Below are positions 17,163-25,385 of a stretch of DNA of 64,000 nucleotides, piece after piece. A program made the translations under genes and the position numbers. Source of the stretch: Sphingomonas sp. Leaf242 (GTDB taxonomy: Bacteria; Pseudomonadota; Alphaproteobacteria; Sphingomonadales; Sphingomonadaceae); NCBI RefSeq assembly GCF_001422045.1, contig NZ_LMLW01000001.1, forward strand, positions 194,972 through 258,971, written 5' to 3'. The stretch's first letter is position 1; the number at the start of each line of letters is the position of its first letter. Below the pieces are notes generated by a model. That model was given only the letters and a program-made list of their open reading frames with translations, did no database searches and had not been told where the DNA came from.

Positions 17163-17425
17163 AGCGCTTTGTAGATGAGGTCGTATCTGTAAAAGATAGA
17201 TTTTCCCTGGGCCGTGATACGATCACGGGCGAAAAGTATTTATCTATACCTGTCGCTAACCGTATGGTGGATTACGAGGAGTATTATAAGTTAGAATTAA
17301 GCGTTTATAATGAATTCGTGCGCAGTAATCATGCAGCGGTCACATTCGCTAATGAATGTCGTCGTCGCGAGCATGATGATTGTCTTGTAGTCCAGCCAGG
17401 GACAGACAGAGGTACAGCGATCTAG
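17159..17425 (+). CDS. Putative immunity protein for the PAAR-linked toxin
   Basis: The 88-residue, AT-richer gene starts with an ATG that overlaps the toxin's TGA (ATGA), the usual arrangement for a cognate immunity gene. It has no signal peptide or membrane helix, so it would act in the cytoplasm. Visible features are YLSIPVANRMVDYEEYY in the middle and a charged end CRRREHDDCLVVQPGTDRGT. I do not assign a named immunity family. The function is inferred from position, size and composition. No strong Shine-Dalgarno is seen, which fits translational coupling to the toxin gene. Confidence 0.65.
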   Translation: MKRFVDEVVSVKDRFSLGRDTITGEKYLSIPVANRMVDYEEYYKLELSVYNEFVRSNHAAVTFANECRRREHDDCLVVQPGTDRGTAI

Positions 17426-17673
17426 ATTTGGTCTAAATGATATGCGTAGGTGAGCTGGTTCGCCATTTAAACTAGGGCTGGGTTTCGGTTGAGTCGTACC
17501 GTCAAGGCGGTGTCACGTCGGGGCAGTGCAATCTGAATCTCACAACGGAGATGATACGAACCTAAACAGCAAGCTCTCGAGACGACATTCGTGGTCGATC
17601 GCGATCGAAGTCTGAAGGCTGGTCAATCGGCTGTGGAAAAGCACCAAATTGGTATCGATGTGAACTTTTCGCG

Positions 17674-18060
17674 ATGAAGGACGCACCGGCGATTAAGGCC
17701 TTCCTGCTGAGCATGATCGTGCCAACCGCGTTCGGCTCAAATAAGGACCGATCCGACGTGGACCTTCCCACCAACGCGGCAAGCCCTAATGAGAAGAGTT
17801 CGCAACCGGGCAAGGACACGATCCGAACGTCGGCTGTGGACAGCAAGAACCTGCCGGCGAAATACTTGAAGGCCGTGTCGTGCGACTTCGACGAGAGGCT
17901 CACCGCTGTCGTGCAGGCCTATTACAAGACGGAGGCGGGGCGAGCCGAGCGCGCACGCGACGTGACGCTGCTAAAGTCGCTCGGCTTCACGCGGGAAGGG
18001 CGCGATGGCGATCCTGAGAGCGTGGGGGGGCAAGATCGCGCCACAAACCGTTCTAGTTAA
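17674..18060 (+). CDS. Hypothetical protein, possibly a gene fragment
   Basis: This is an open frame of 128 codons with no recognised family. The middle (KYLKAVSCDFDERLTAVVQAYYKTEAGRAER, read in parts) looks like real coding sequence, amphipathic and charged, while the last 20 residues after a run of seven G (18024-18030) look random. A 1-bp change in that G run may have shifted the end. It has no convincing ribosome binding site. Confidence 0.3.
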   Translation: MKDAPAIKAFLLSMIVPTAFGSNKDRSDVDLPTNAASPNEKSSQPGKDTIRTSAVDSKNLPAKYLKAVSCDFDERLTAVVQAYYKTEAGRAERARDVTLLKSLGFTREGRDGDPESVGGQDRATNRSS

Positions 18061-18195
18061 GCGGCATGATCGGCGATGCGAACGCGCCGTACGTCACTGT
18101 CTTCGACGACGGCGTTACCGTGCAGCAAGTCGTCACGGCCGCTTTACTGCAGATGGATTTTCAATTCTACAAGAAGGAAAAGATCCGCCACTACA

Positions 18196-18223
18196 GTAGA
18201 GGGGTTTCTAGCGCCCCCTCTAC
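18196..18223. terminator. Terminator-like hairpin
   Basis: GTAGAGGGG and CCCCCTCTAC form a perfect nine-pair stem around a short loop. No T tract follows, so it is only a possible terminator in the decayed part of the island. Confidence 0.35.
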
Positions 18224-18383
18224 GCAACTGGTCTTGAACGTCACGCTCTTGCCGCTCTGGGTCAGCGCCTTCTTGATCTACAGGAACGCCGACTGCAGAT
18301 CGCTCCAGCCGGCGTCGTATTCGACGCGCTGGCGCGCGAAGTTATGCTGCGCCTTCATGACCAGCCCGGTTTTCACCTCAAAA

Positions 18384-18967
18384 TCTAAAAGCGCTACCTG
18401 AAGAACGGCCGCAAGCGTGGCGGCTTCCATATGATCGGAAGCCCGCCATCAGTTGGCGCCTCGCTGGTTTTTTGCGAGGCCTACGCAAACGGCGCGACGA
18501 TCCACGAACTGACGGGCTGGTGCGTCATCGTCTATTTCGACGTGCCCAATCTGCCGGTGGTTGCCGAAATCATGCGCGAGAAGTTCGTCCAGGCGGCGTT
18601 CATTATCGTTGCGGACAACAACGCCTAGACCAAGCTGGTATATCGAAAACCCCGGCTGCACTATGGCAAGCGGGCTGCCGATGCCACGCGCGGGTGCCTG
18701 CTCGTGCCGCAATTCAATGACGCGTCCGCCCGCCCTACCGACTGGAACGACCTAGTTGCGATAGAGGGACGTGATGCCGCACGCGCGCAGTTGATGCGCA
18801 GCCCGGTGGCCAAGTTCGCCACCGCCGGTAGTAATTCAGTGAAGCCAGCGAACGACAACCCGATCGTGGATTATTTCAGCCCGTTGCCCGACGTGGGAAG
18901 GAAGCGTAAGCTGCGGGCAACCATCGAAAACCTGGAGGAGGTATGTAGCCGCCTACCCGATGGATGA
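18384..18967 (+). pseudogene. Remnant of a plasmid/phage-type TOPRIM primase
   Basis: The frame reads KRYLKNGRKRGGFH, then GSPPSVGASLVFCEAYANGA, then ATIHELTGW, then FIIVADNNA. This is the TOPRIM region of primase/helicase proteins carried by plasmids and integrative elements, where CEGYATGATIHEATG and ADND are usual. A stop (TAG at 18626) follows DNNA, after which the same frame resumes with LVPQFND and PTDWNDLVAIEGRDAAR to 18967. A TAA lies just upstream at about 18381. The N-terminal zinc and catalytic parts are missing. It is a truncated, nonsense-mutated relic. The normal protein primes plasmid or element replication. Confidence 0.7.
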
Positions 18968-19037
18968 TTACTGTAGCGGGATCCGAGCATGCTAACGCGA
19001 TTGGTATTTGGCATCAGCGTGAGTCCGGCCGCGTGCC

Positions 19038-20804
19038 TTACCTGGCCAATTCGAGGTGCTGTTCTCGGGTAGTGCGCGCACGCGGGGCAGTTTCGGCGTT
19101 CGTGTTGAAGCGTGCAGCCTGTTCGGCCAGCGCCAGCACCTCACTCGATAGAGTGCGCGCGGCAGCGGAGGTTTGTTCCACCATAGCGGCGTTCTGCTGG
19201 GTCGAACGGTCCATCGTGCCGATGGCGGCGTTGATCTGCGACACAGCGGTAGATTGAGCTTGGTTGTCATCGGCGATGCGTTTGAGCAGGCCATGCACTT
19301 CCACCACATCTGTAGAAATGTCGGCGAGTGCGCCGTCCACCCGTTGCACCAAGCCGACTGCCGTAACGATACCGGCCTGCGTCGCGGTAAGCTGTTCACG
19401 GGCCCGGCCGGCCTCCTCCTCTGCGCGCATTGCCAGCGCTGAGACGAGATCGGCGACCACGGCGAAACCGCGGCCCGCGTCGCCGGCGCGGCCGGCTTCC
19501 ACTGCGGCATTCATGGCGAGGACGCGGGTCTGGAAAGCGATCTTGTCGAGACCTTCGATCACGTCATCGATGTCCTTGGCGCTGTCCGACACACGGGTCA
19601 TCGCCTGCACCGCTTCTCCGGCAACGGTGCGGCCATTGCCGACGCTGGTAATGGCACCGTCGGCACGTTCCACGGTGCGAATTGCCGATGCGGCGGTTGC
19701 TCCGAGCCGGGTATCCATCTGCGCCACGGAGGCGGAGGTTTGTTCGAGACTGGCGGCGTTGGATTCAGTGCGACGCGCTAGGTCTTCGGAAGCGTGCGCG
19801 ATCTCGCCCGAACCGGTGCTGATCCTGGCCGCACTTTCGCTCACCGCCGCGATCAGGGTGCGCAAGCCCGCTAGGGCGGCGTTGAAGTTGGTCTTGAGTG
19901 CAACATAGGATTGCGGGAATTCACCGCGAATCTCCGCGGTTAGGTCGCCGCGGTGGAGCGCCAGCAGGCCGCTGCTGAGCGCAGCCGTTACTTCCTGCTG
20001 TTCGGCTGCGGACCGGGCATCCTGCGCGGTGCGCGCGGCAGATGCCGATCGGAACTGCTCCACAGCATCGGCGATGCGGCCCAGTTCGTCGCGGCGGCCG
20101 CGGTGCGGCACGGTTGCCTGTTCACCAATTGCGAGCCGTGCGGTTACGTCCGACACCTCCACCAACGGGCGGACCACCTTGCGGAGCAGCGTGTACGACG
20201 CCGTAACGATCAGCACGAGCAGCAGCGCTGCCAGACCGCAAAGCCAGATCAGCGCCGTCCGCAGCACCGCAGCAGCTTCGACTTCAAGCGCCGACTGATA
20301 GGTAGTGGCAGTCGTCACCAGCGCATCCACCTGCTGCCGGTGCGCGGTGTAATAGCCGGTCAGAGTTGCATAGCTGCGGTCGGCCGCAAGTCGGTCGCCG
20401 CGTTGAACCGCGGGAAGGTAGTTGCTTTCGAGTTCATGCCAGAAGGCGGCAGCGGGGGCGTGGGTGGCCTCGGTGACACCCCGTTTTAGCTCGGGCGCAA
20501 GGTTTGCTCCGACCCAATAATTGTGACGGGTCGTATAGTCCGCGTGAAGCTTTTGCAGGCGGGTTCGTACCTCCGCTATCCGTTGCGGCTGTTCACGTAG
20601 CAACATGACCTCCAGATAGGGCTCGATCACATATTCCGGCGGTGGAAGGACGTCAGCGATCAGATCGGCCGCCTGTTGCGACTTGACCTGCATGTCACCC
20701 CCCATACGGATCGCATTAACCCTGGTTGCTGCCACCAGGGCCGCAACCAGCAACAAAGTTATCAACGCCGCCGTTCCGGCGCGTACCATGTTCGCGATCG
20801 ACAT
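19038..20804 (-). CDS. Methyl-accepting chemotaxis protein
   Basis: The 588-residue receptor has an N-terminal helix (AALITLLLVAALVAATRV), a periplasmic four-helix-type sensor region (about 30-180), a second helix (LIWLCGLAALLLVLIVTASY, about 187-206) and HAMP. The signalling domain has the hairpin tip IAFQTRVLAMNAAVEAGRAG, slightly different from the usual [20 protein letters not shown]. It should control CheA through CheW. No che genes are adjacent. It lies inside the tRNA island but has GC-rich codon use like the host, unlike its island neighbours. The ATG at 20804 directly precedes the first helix. Confidence 0.93.
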   Translation of the reverse strand: MSIANMVRAGTAALITLLLVAALVAATRVNAIRMGGDMQVKSQQAADLIADVLPPPEYVIEPYLEVMLLREQPQRIAEVRTRLQKLHADYTTRHNYWVGANLAPELKRGVTEATHAPAAAFWHELESNYLPAVQRGDRLAADRSYATLTGYYTAHRQQVDALVTTATTYQSALEVEAAAVLRTALIWLCGLAALLLVLIVTASYTLLRKVVRPLVEVSDVTARLAIGEQATVPHRGRRDELGRIADAVEQFRSASAARTAQDARSAAEQQEVTAALSSGLLALHRGDLTAEIRGEFPQSYVALKTNFNAALAGLRTLIAAVSESAARISTGSGEIAHASEDLARRTESNAASLEQTSASVAQMDTRLGATAASAIRTVERADGAITSVGNGRTVAGEAVQAMTRVSDSAKDIDDVIEGLDKIAFQTRVLAMNAAVEAGRAGDAGRGFAVVADLVSALAMRAEEEAGRAREQLTATQAGIVTAVGLVQRVDGALADISTDVVEVHGLLKRIADDNQAQSTAVSQINAAIGTMDRSTQQNAAMVEQTSAAARTLSSEVLALAEQAARFNTNAETAPRARTTREQHLELAR

Positions 20805-21143
20805 ATGCTTCGTAGGCCCGTTTCAGTAATATCCCTACAATCATAGGAGGATCGAGTCAGGGAGTGGGCACTGTTGGCTATTTAAGTGCTGACCCGCTTG
20901 CCGCAGGAGGGTTAATTTGAATTAGGAATGATCGGGTTGTGCCGTCCCGTGCATCCCGGAAAGGATGGGTGCCTTCCGGCTCACTTCGGGCTCGTTTGTG
21001 ACTTCCGTGAAATGTCTGAGCACGATCACTTCACGGTTTCCTCATCCGTAGCCGTGGTAGGCTGTCCGGACTGGAAAAGCCGGCGCGTCAGACTCGCAAG
21101 TCCACGTCGAAAGAATTTTTGGGTGCTATAAGTTGGTAATGTC
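20805..21143. other. Divergent intergenic region of the island
   Basis: No gene is seen in these 339 bases. A TATAAG at 21127-21132, 12 bases before the ATPase start, could be a -10 element giving a very short leader. CATAGGAGGATC (20845-20856) resembles a ribosome binding site but leads into no open frame. A TTAATTTGAATTAGG stretch at about 20911 is AT-rich. Confidence 0.45.
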
Positions 21144-22943
21144 ATGTCGGAATTTTCATTTGCCGTATCTCCTCGAGACGGCGGTATGTATAAGTCAATC
21201 AGCAACCTCGCATGGGACAACATTCCGGGGTTTGCGATCCTTACGGGACGAAACGGATCCGGCAAAACCCAACTATTAGAACTGCTTGCTTTCCATTTTA
21301 GCCAGGCTCAATTCAACCCTGGAACTAATGACCCGCTCCCCGTTATAGTAGATGTCGAGGGCGTGCATTACGGTTCTGACGAAATTGCTTATGTTCCTAG
21401 TTCGGGAAAGTTCTCCGGTGGCACCCCGTCCTCCGTTGCCGGCATAAAAGACATCCGTCTTAATTATGTGAGTCTAGCGCAATCTGCTGCCAGCACGACT
21501 CATTTCGGTAATCAAATAGACGCAGCAATAAAAACTGGTAAGCTTACCAAGCGCCTTGGTGGCAATTCCCCTTATAATCTATCTACCGATGCTATTAACG
21601 AAATATTCCCCGATGATTTTGAATTCGCGCTAGACAATATTGATATCACAAATGGGATCAACCATCTTTTTATCGCTTACAGGCTAAAGGCTCTGGAAGC
21701 GCTGGAGCGTGGCACCCCCGGAATTAACCGCAATGGCAAGGCCCTTGGTCCGGCTCCCTGGGTGGTAGTAAATGACACCTTGAGTGCCGCTGGCTTTCCA
21801 TATGTTGTTATATCACCTGAGGAGACTTCAATTGTCGAAGATTTCGAACTCAGACTGAGAAATAGCCAGACTGGATCCACAATAAAGGCTTTAGATCTTT
21901 CCTCCGGCGAGAAGGTCATTATGCAACTGGTCCTATGGCTGTTTGCGGCTGGTAAGGAGGGAATATTCCCAAAGCTTTTGCTACTAGATGAACCCGAGGC
22001 TCATCTGCACCCCTCCATGACAACACAATTCCTTGATGCGATCTCCGAGACGCTGGTGAAGAAGTACGGTGTCAGGGTGATTATGACCTCCCACTCCCCG
22101 TCTACCGTGGCGCTCGCACCCGTTGATGCTGTGTTTGAAATCGCGAGTGGATCGTCAATCATCAAGCCAATCACCTCGCGCTCAGACATAATTTCAGTCC
22201 TAACCGCCGGCCTAATCACCGTGACGAAAACGACAAAGTTTTGCTTTGTCGAGGACGAGGGGGACGTAGAGTTTTACACTGTAATTCAGGAACTTCTTTC
22301 GGCTAATAGGCCGACACGCGATCCGATGGCCATACAACCTTCGCCGGCACTGGCGTTCCTACCCGTTTCGATCGGGGCGAACGCATCAAAGATATCTGGA
22401 GGCTCGACAGTCGTCGCTAAATGGGTTGGGAAGCTCGATGGCGAACCCTTGGATAGCATGTTTTGCGGTATCATTGACAAGGATGGTGGTGCCCCTGGCA
22501 CGGAAAGAATATTTCCGATCGGACGATACAGTTTCGAAAACTATATCCTCGATTCACTTATTGTTTACACCTTGTTAATGGAGGAGAATCGAGCACAATC
22601 GATATTGGGCCTCAATCTAACTTCGGGAGACGAGCATTTACTAAGGTCGCAGCCTGAAAATGTCTTGCAGGCTATCGTCGACGCGATCACTGATGCAGTA
22701 GAAAGGTCAAATCCTAAATTTTCTGGACAGCAAACCTCAACGGTTAACTATACCACTGGACAAAATATCAAATACCCGCAGTGGGTTTTAGACCACCGAG
22801 GTCACGACTTGCTCCCGGTTATGCAACTAGCTTTTCTTGGTCCGCAGCATCTCAATCCGCGCCGTCTGATCAAATGCCTCCGGAGATGCCGGATGATACC
22901 GGTCGAACTGGCGGAATTAATGAAGAAAATTCAAAGACGTTAA
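21144..22943 (+). CDS. AAA/ABC-type ATPase fused to a TOPRIM-like domain (OLD/PARIS-like defence candidate)
   Basis: The 599-residue protein has Walker A GRNGSGKT (35-42), ABC signature LSSGEK (about 252), Walker B LLLLDEPEAHLHP (about 278) and switch His in MTSHSP (about 313). A second domain follows with FVEDEGDVEFY (about 366) and GIIDKDGG (about 441), an acidic pattern like a TOPRIM/DUF4435 nuclease, then YSFENYIL. ATPase plus TOPRIM is the architecture of OLD nucleases and of merged forms of the PARIS anti-phage system (AriA plus AriB); this family link is inference. It is much AT-richer than the host and stands alone in a tRNA island. The start lacks a strong Shine-Dalgarno. Confidence 0.8.
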   Translation: MSEFSFAVSPRDGGMYKSISNLAWDNIPGFAILTGRNGSGKTQLLELLAFHFSQAQFNPGTNDPLPVIVDVEGVHYGSDEIAYVPSSGKFSGGTPSSVAGIKDIRLNYVSLAQSAASTTHFGNQIDAAIKTGKLTKRLGGNSPYNLSTDAINEIFPDDFEFALDNIDITNGINHLFIAYRLKALEALERGTPGINRNGKALGPAPWVVVNDTLSAAGFPYVVISPEETSIVEDFELRLRNSQTGSTIKALDLSSGEKVIMQLVLWLFAAGKEGIFPKLLLLDEPEAHLHPSMTTQFLDAISETLVKKYGVRVIMTSHSPSTVALAPVDAVFEIASGSSIIKPITSRSDIISVLTAGLITVTKTTKFCFVEDEGDVEFYTVIQELLSANRPTRDPMAIQPSPALAFLPVSIGANASKISGGSTVVAKWVGKLDGEPLDSMFCGIIDKDGGAPGTERIFPIGRYSFENYILDSLIVYTLLMEENRAQSILGLNLTSGDEHLLRSQPENVLQAIVDAITDAVERSNPKFSGQQTSTVNYTTGQNIKYPQWVLDHRGHDLLPVMQLAFLGPQHLNPRRLIKCLRRCRMIPVELAELMKKIQRR

Positions 22944-23442
22944 AGGCGCAACAGATTGCCCTTCCAGGTGCAGCAATCTGCATCCTACCAAAGCGTCGAA
23001 ACTGCTCTCAAAAGGTAAGGTTTTATGTGGGGGGACATCTCAGCCGACTGCATCCAAAGGCACCCAAAAAGCTCGCGGGCGGGGCGGGGGTTCTTGCGCC
23101 GTATTTGGGGTAGACCGGCCGAAGGGCGGCGTCGGGCCGCCCCCCCCCCGGGTCGGGGAGGGCGGGACGATGATCAGGTTGCTCCGATGGCCCGAGCAGG
23201 TCGTCATGACCGGCCTATGCGTCGCCGTTCTGTCTAGCGGACTTTATAGGATGATCCGGCTGTTCCTCGCGTGAGGCGAGGACCTGATCGAACCCGCGCC
23301 AGACCGTTTCATAAGTGGGCTTGCCGCGCGCACGACTCAGTTCGATCATGAGGTCGACGCTGAGCGGCATGCCTACCTCGCGACATATCCCCGTCAGGTA
23401 CGTCCGCGCATAGGTCTGGCGTGTATCGTTCTCCAAGCTAGT
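22944..23442. other. Island region with no clear gene
   Basis: About 500 bases with a G/C homopolymer-rich patch (C run at about 23139-23148) and no recognised coding sequence, apart from a weak minus-strand frame at 23215-23478. The missing N-terminal part of the integrase would be expected here and is not found. Confidence 0.4.
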
Positions 23443-23478
23443 TGCTCGAACCAAGAGATCAAGGCGTGGACCGGTCAT
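23215..23478 (-). CDS. Small hypothetical protein, doubtful
   Basis: An 87-codon open frame without a recognised family. Its sequence (for example GICREVGMPLSVDLMIELSR and YETVWRGFDQVLASREEQ) has a protein-like mix of residues. However, its first 12 codons overlap the integrase remnant on the other strand, and no good ribosome binding site is visible. It may be a genuine small island gene that replaced most of the integrase, or chance. Confidence 0.3.
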   Translation of the reverse strand: MTGPRLDLLVRATSLENDTRQTYARTYLTGICREVGMPLSVDLMIELSRARGKPTYETVWRGFDQVLASREEQPDHPIKSARQNGDA

Positions 23479-23625
23479 ACGACCGACAGCGAGGTCGCGC
23501 GGTACACCGCAGCGGCTGATCAGCGCACGCTTTCAGACACTGCCGCAGACAAGCTTTTGGCTAACCTTGCGGAAAGGTTAGCCAAAGATGCCGCTAAGGC
23601 TTTAAAATCGGGGGGTGATAAATGA
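23443..23625 (+). pseudogene. C-terminal fragment of a tyrosine recombinase (integrase)
   Basis: The frame reads CSNQEIKAWTGHTTDSEVARYT and then AAADQRTLSDTAADKL to a TGA at 23623-23625. The TGH motif and the SEVARYT segment with its catalytic Tyr are the standard C-terminus of phage-type integrases. Upstream the frame loses similarity and the conserved Arg and Lys/His motifs are absent, so the enzyme is inactive. Its stop is four bases from the tRNA-derived repeat, the usual place for an integrase that targets this tRNA. Confidence 0.72.
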
Positions 23626-23629
23626 ATTT

Positions 23630-23706
<77 letters not shown>

Positions 23707-23841
23707 CGGATGGCCCGCCTAGCAAAGCGTGGCGGGCTGCGCTAGCCGTTTTCATGCTGATCGCTGCCGCGCTGTGTCGGTCGCGTGCGTATTGGTCGCA
23801 CGAGACGGTGATATGCATTCGTTAGACCTGTGCAAAACACG

Positions 23842-24540
23842 TCATGACTCCGTATTTGGCATACTCGGCAAGCCCGCCACTCCGCCCGTGCTCTTACTCT
23901 CCTTGGGCGGCGGCGTCTTGGGTTTGTAGGCGCACAGGTCGCTGACGATGCACCGCCAGCATTCAGGCGTCCGCGCCTTGCAGACATAGCGGCCATGCAG
24001 GATCAGCCAGTGGTGGGCGTGCAGGCGGAACGGCTGCGGCGTCGCCTTGTCGAGCTTCAGTTCGACCGCGAGCGGGGTCTTACCGCGGGCGAGGCCGGTG
24101 CGGTTGCCGACCCGGAAGATATGCGTGTCGACCGCGAAGGTCTCGGCGCCGAACGCGACGTTCAGCACGACGTTCGCAGTCTTGCGCCCGACGCCCGGCA
24201 GTCGCTCGAGCGCATCGCGATCGTTGGGAACCTCGCCGCCATAGTCGTCGATCAGCATCTGCGAGAGCGCGATGACGTTCTTCGCCTTGGTGTTGTAGAG
24301 CCCGATCGTCTTGATGTGCCCCTTCAGTGCGTCGAGTCCGAGTGCGACCATCTTCTCAGGCGTATCGACCTCGCGGAACAGCGCGCGCGTTGCCTTGTTG
24401 ACACCGACATCGGTCGCCTGCGCCGATAACGCGACCGCGACGACCAGCGTGTACGGATTTACGAATTCGAGTTCGGTCTCGGGATGCGGGTCGGCTTCCG
24501 CCAGCCGCGCATAGAATTCGACGACGTCGGCCTTCTTCAC
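23842..24540 (-). CDS. nth: Endonuclease III
   Basis: The 232-residue protein has the helix-hairpin-helix LPGVGRKTANVV with the catalytic Lys in GRKTA, the catalytic Asp in AVDTHIFRV, and the four-cysteine iron-sulfur loop CKARTPECWRCIVSDLC (C-x6-C-x2-C-x5-C). It removes oxidised pyrimidines and nicks abasic sites in base excision repair. Translation probably starts at GTG 24540, four bases after the dapB stop, so the two form an operon. A 20-residue Lys/Pro/Ser-rich tail extends past the cluster. Confidence 0.96.
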   Translation of the reverse strand: MKKADVVEFYARLAEADPHPETELEFVNPYTLVVAVALSAQATDVGVNKATRALFREVDTPEKMVALGLDALKGHIKTIGLYNTKAKNVIALSQMLIDDYGGEVPNDRDALERLPGVGRKTANVVLNVAFGAETFAVDTHIFRVGNRTGLARGKTPLAVELKLDKATPQPFRLHAHHWLILHGRYVCKARTPECWRCIVSDLCAYKPKTPPPKESKSTGGVAGLPSMPNTES

Positions 24541-24544
24541 CGCG

Positions 24545-25324
24545 TCAGAGACCGAGCACGTCGCCCATCCGGTATCGACCGGCGGACTGTCCGGCGAGCC
24601 AGATCGCCGCCTGCACCGCGCCGCGCGCGAAGATCGATCGGTCGTCTGCGCGGTGGTTGAGTTCGATCCGCTCGCCTTCGCCTGCGAAAATCACGCTGTG
24701 GTCGCCGATCACCGATCCGCCGCGTACCGACGCGAAGCCGAGCGTGCCCTCGCTGCGCGCACCGACCAGACCGGCGCGGCTGTCGACGCGGAGTTCGGCG
24801 AGCGTCGTCCCGCGCCCCTTCGCGGCAGCCTCGCCGAGTAGCAGCGCGGTGCCCGAGGGTGCGTCGACCTTGTGGCGGTGATGCATCTCGACGATCTCGA
24901 TGTCCCAGTCGGCGCCGAGCCGCGCGGCGGCGTCGCGGACTAGGATGTTGAGCAGGGTTACGCCCAGCGATGTATTGCCAGTCTGCAACACGGCGATGTC
25001 GCTGGCGGCGGCATCGATCAGCGACTGGTGCTGGGGCGACAGGCCGGTGGTGCCGATAACGATCGCGGTGCCGGCGGCGCGTGCCGCGGCGAGATGCGCC
25101 TCGATCGCGGACGGCGTCGAGAAATCGACCATCACGTCGGCGAGCTTCGCGATCGCGTTTGGATCCTCGCCGGCGTCGACGCCGCCGGCCAGCGTCGCGC
25201 CTGCGCTCTCGATCGCGTCGGCGATCGCGCGGCCCATCCGGCCGGCGCTGCCGTAGATGCCGATCGCGGTGGTCGCGGACGCGGCGGGGCGGTTCGGGCG
25301 GGCGGAAAGCGTTGTCGTTTGCAT
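24545..25324 (-). CDS. dapB: 4-hydroxy-tetrahydrodipicolinate reductase
   Basis: The 259-residue protein has the N-terminal dinucleotide motif IGIYGSAGRMGRAI, then VDFSTPSA, GTTG and the active-site signature EMHHRHKVDAPSGTAL with catalytic His and Lys. It reduces the dihydrodipicolinate precursor with NAD(P)H in the diaminopimelate/lysine pathway, needed for peptidoglycan. ATG 25324 is preferred over 25342, which would add only six residues; GGGCGG lies upstream. It heads the dapB-nth operon. Confidence 0.96.
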   Translation of the reverse strand: MQTTTLSARPNRPAASATTAIGIYGSAGRMGRAIADAIESAGATLAGGVDAGEDPNAIAKLADVMVDFSTPSAIEAHLAAARAAGTAIVIGTTGLSPQHQSLIDAAASDIAVLQTGNTSLGVTLLNILVRDAAARLGADWDIEIVEMHHRHKVDAPSGTALLLGEAAAKGRGTTLAELRVDSRAGLVGARSEGTLGFASVRGGSVIGDHSVIFAGEGERIELNHRADDRSIFARGAVQAAIWLAGQSAGRYRMGDVLGL

Positions 25325-25385
25325 GCCGCCGCCCTGCCACAAAACCGGCCGGCGGGGCAGGGTGGTTCTGCCTGTTAGCGGTAAA

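Larger units (their letters stand above)
17426..18383. other. Decayed or unrecognised island sequence
   Basis: No complete recognisable gene is seen in about 950 bases. Short open frames occur on both strands, interrupted by stops, and a terminator-like hairpin is at 18196-18223. On the minus strand around 18270-18370 a short stretch reads like coding sequence (ending DAGWSDLQSAFL before a stop). The block lies between the immunity gene and a broken primase and is probably eroded mobile DNA. Confidence 0.5.
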
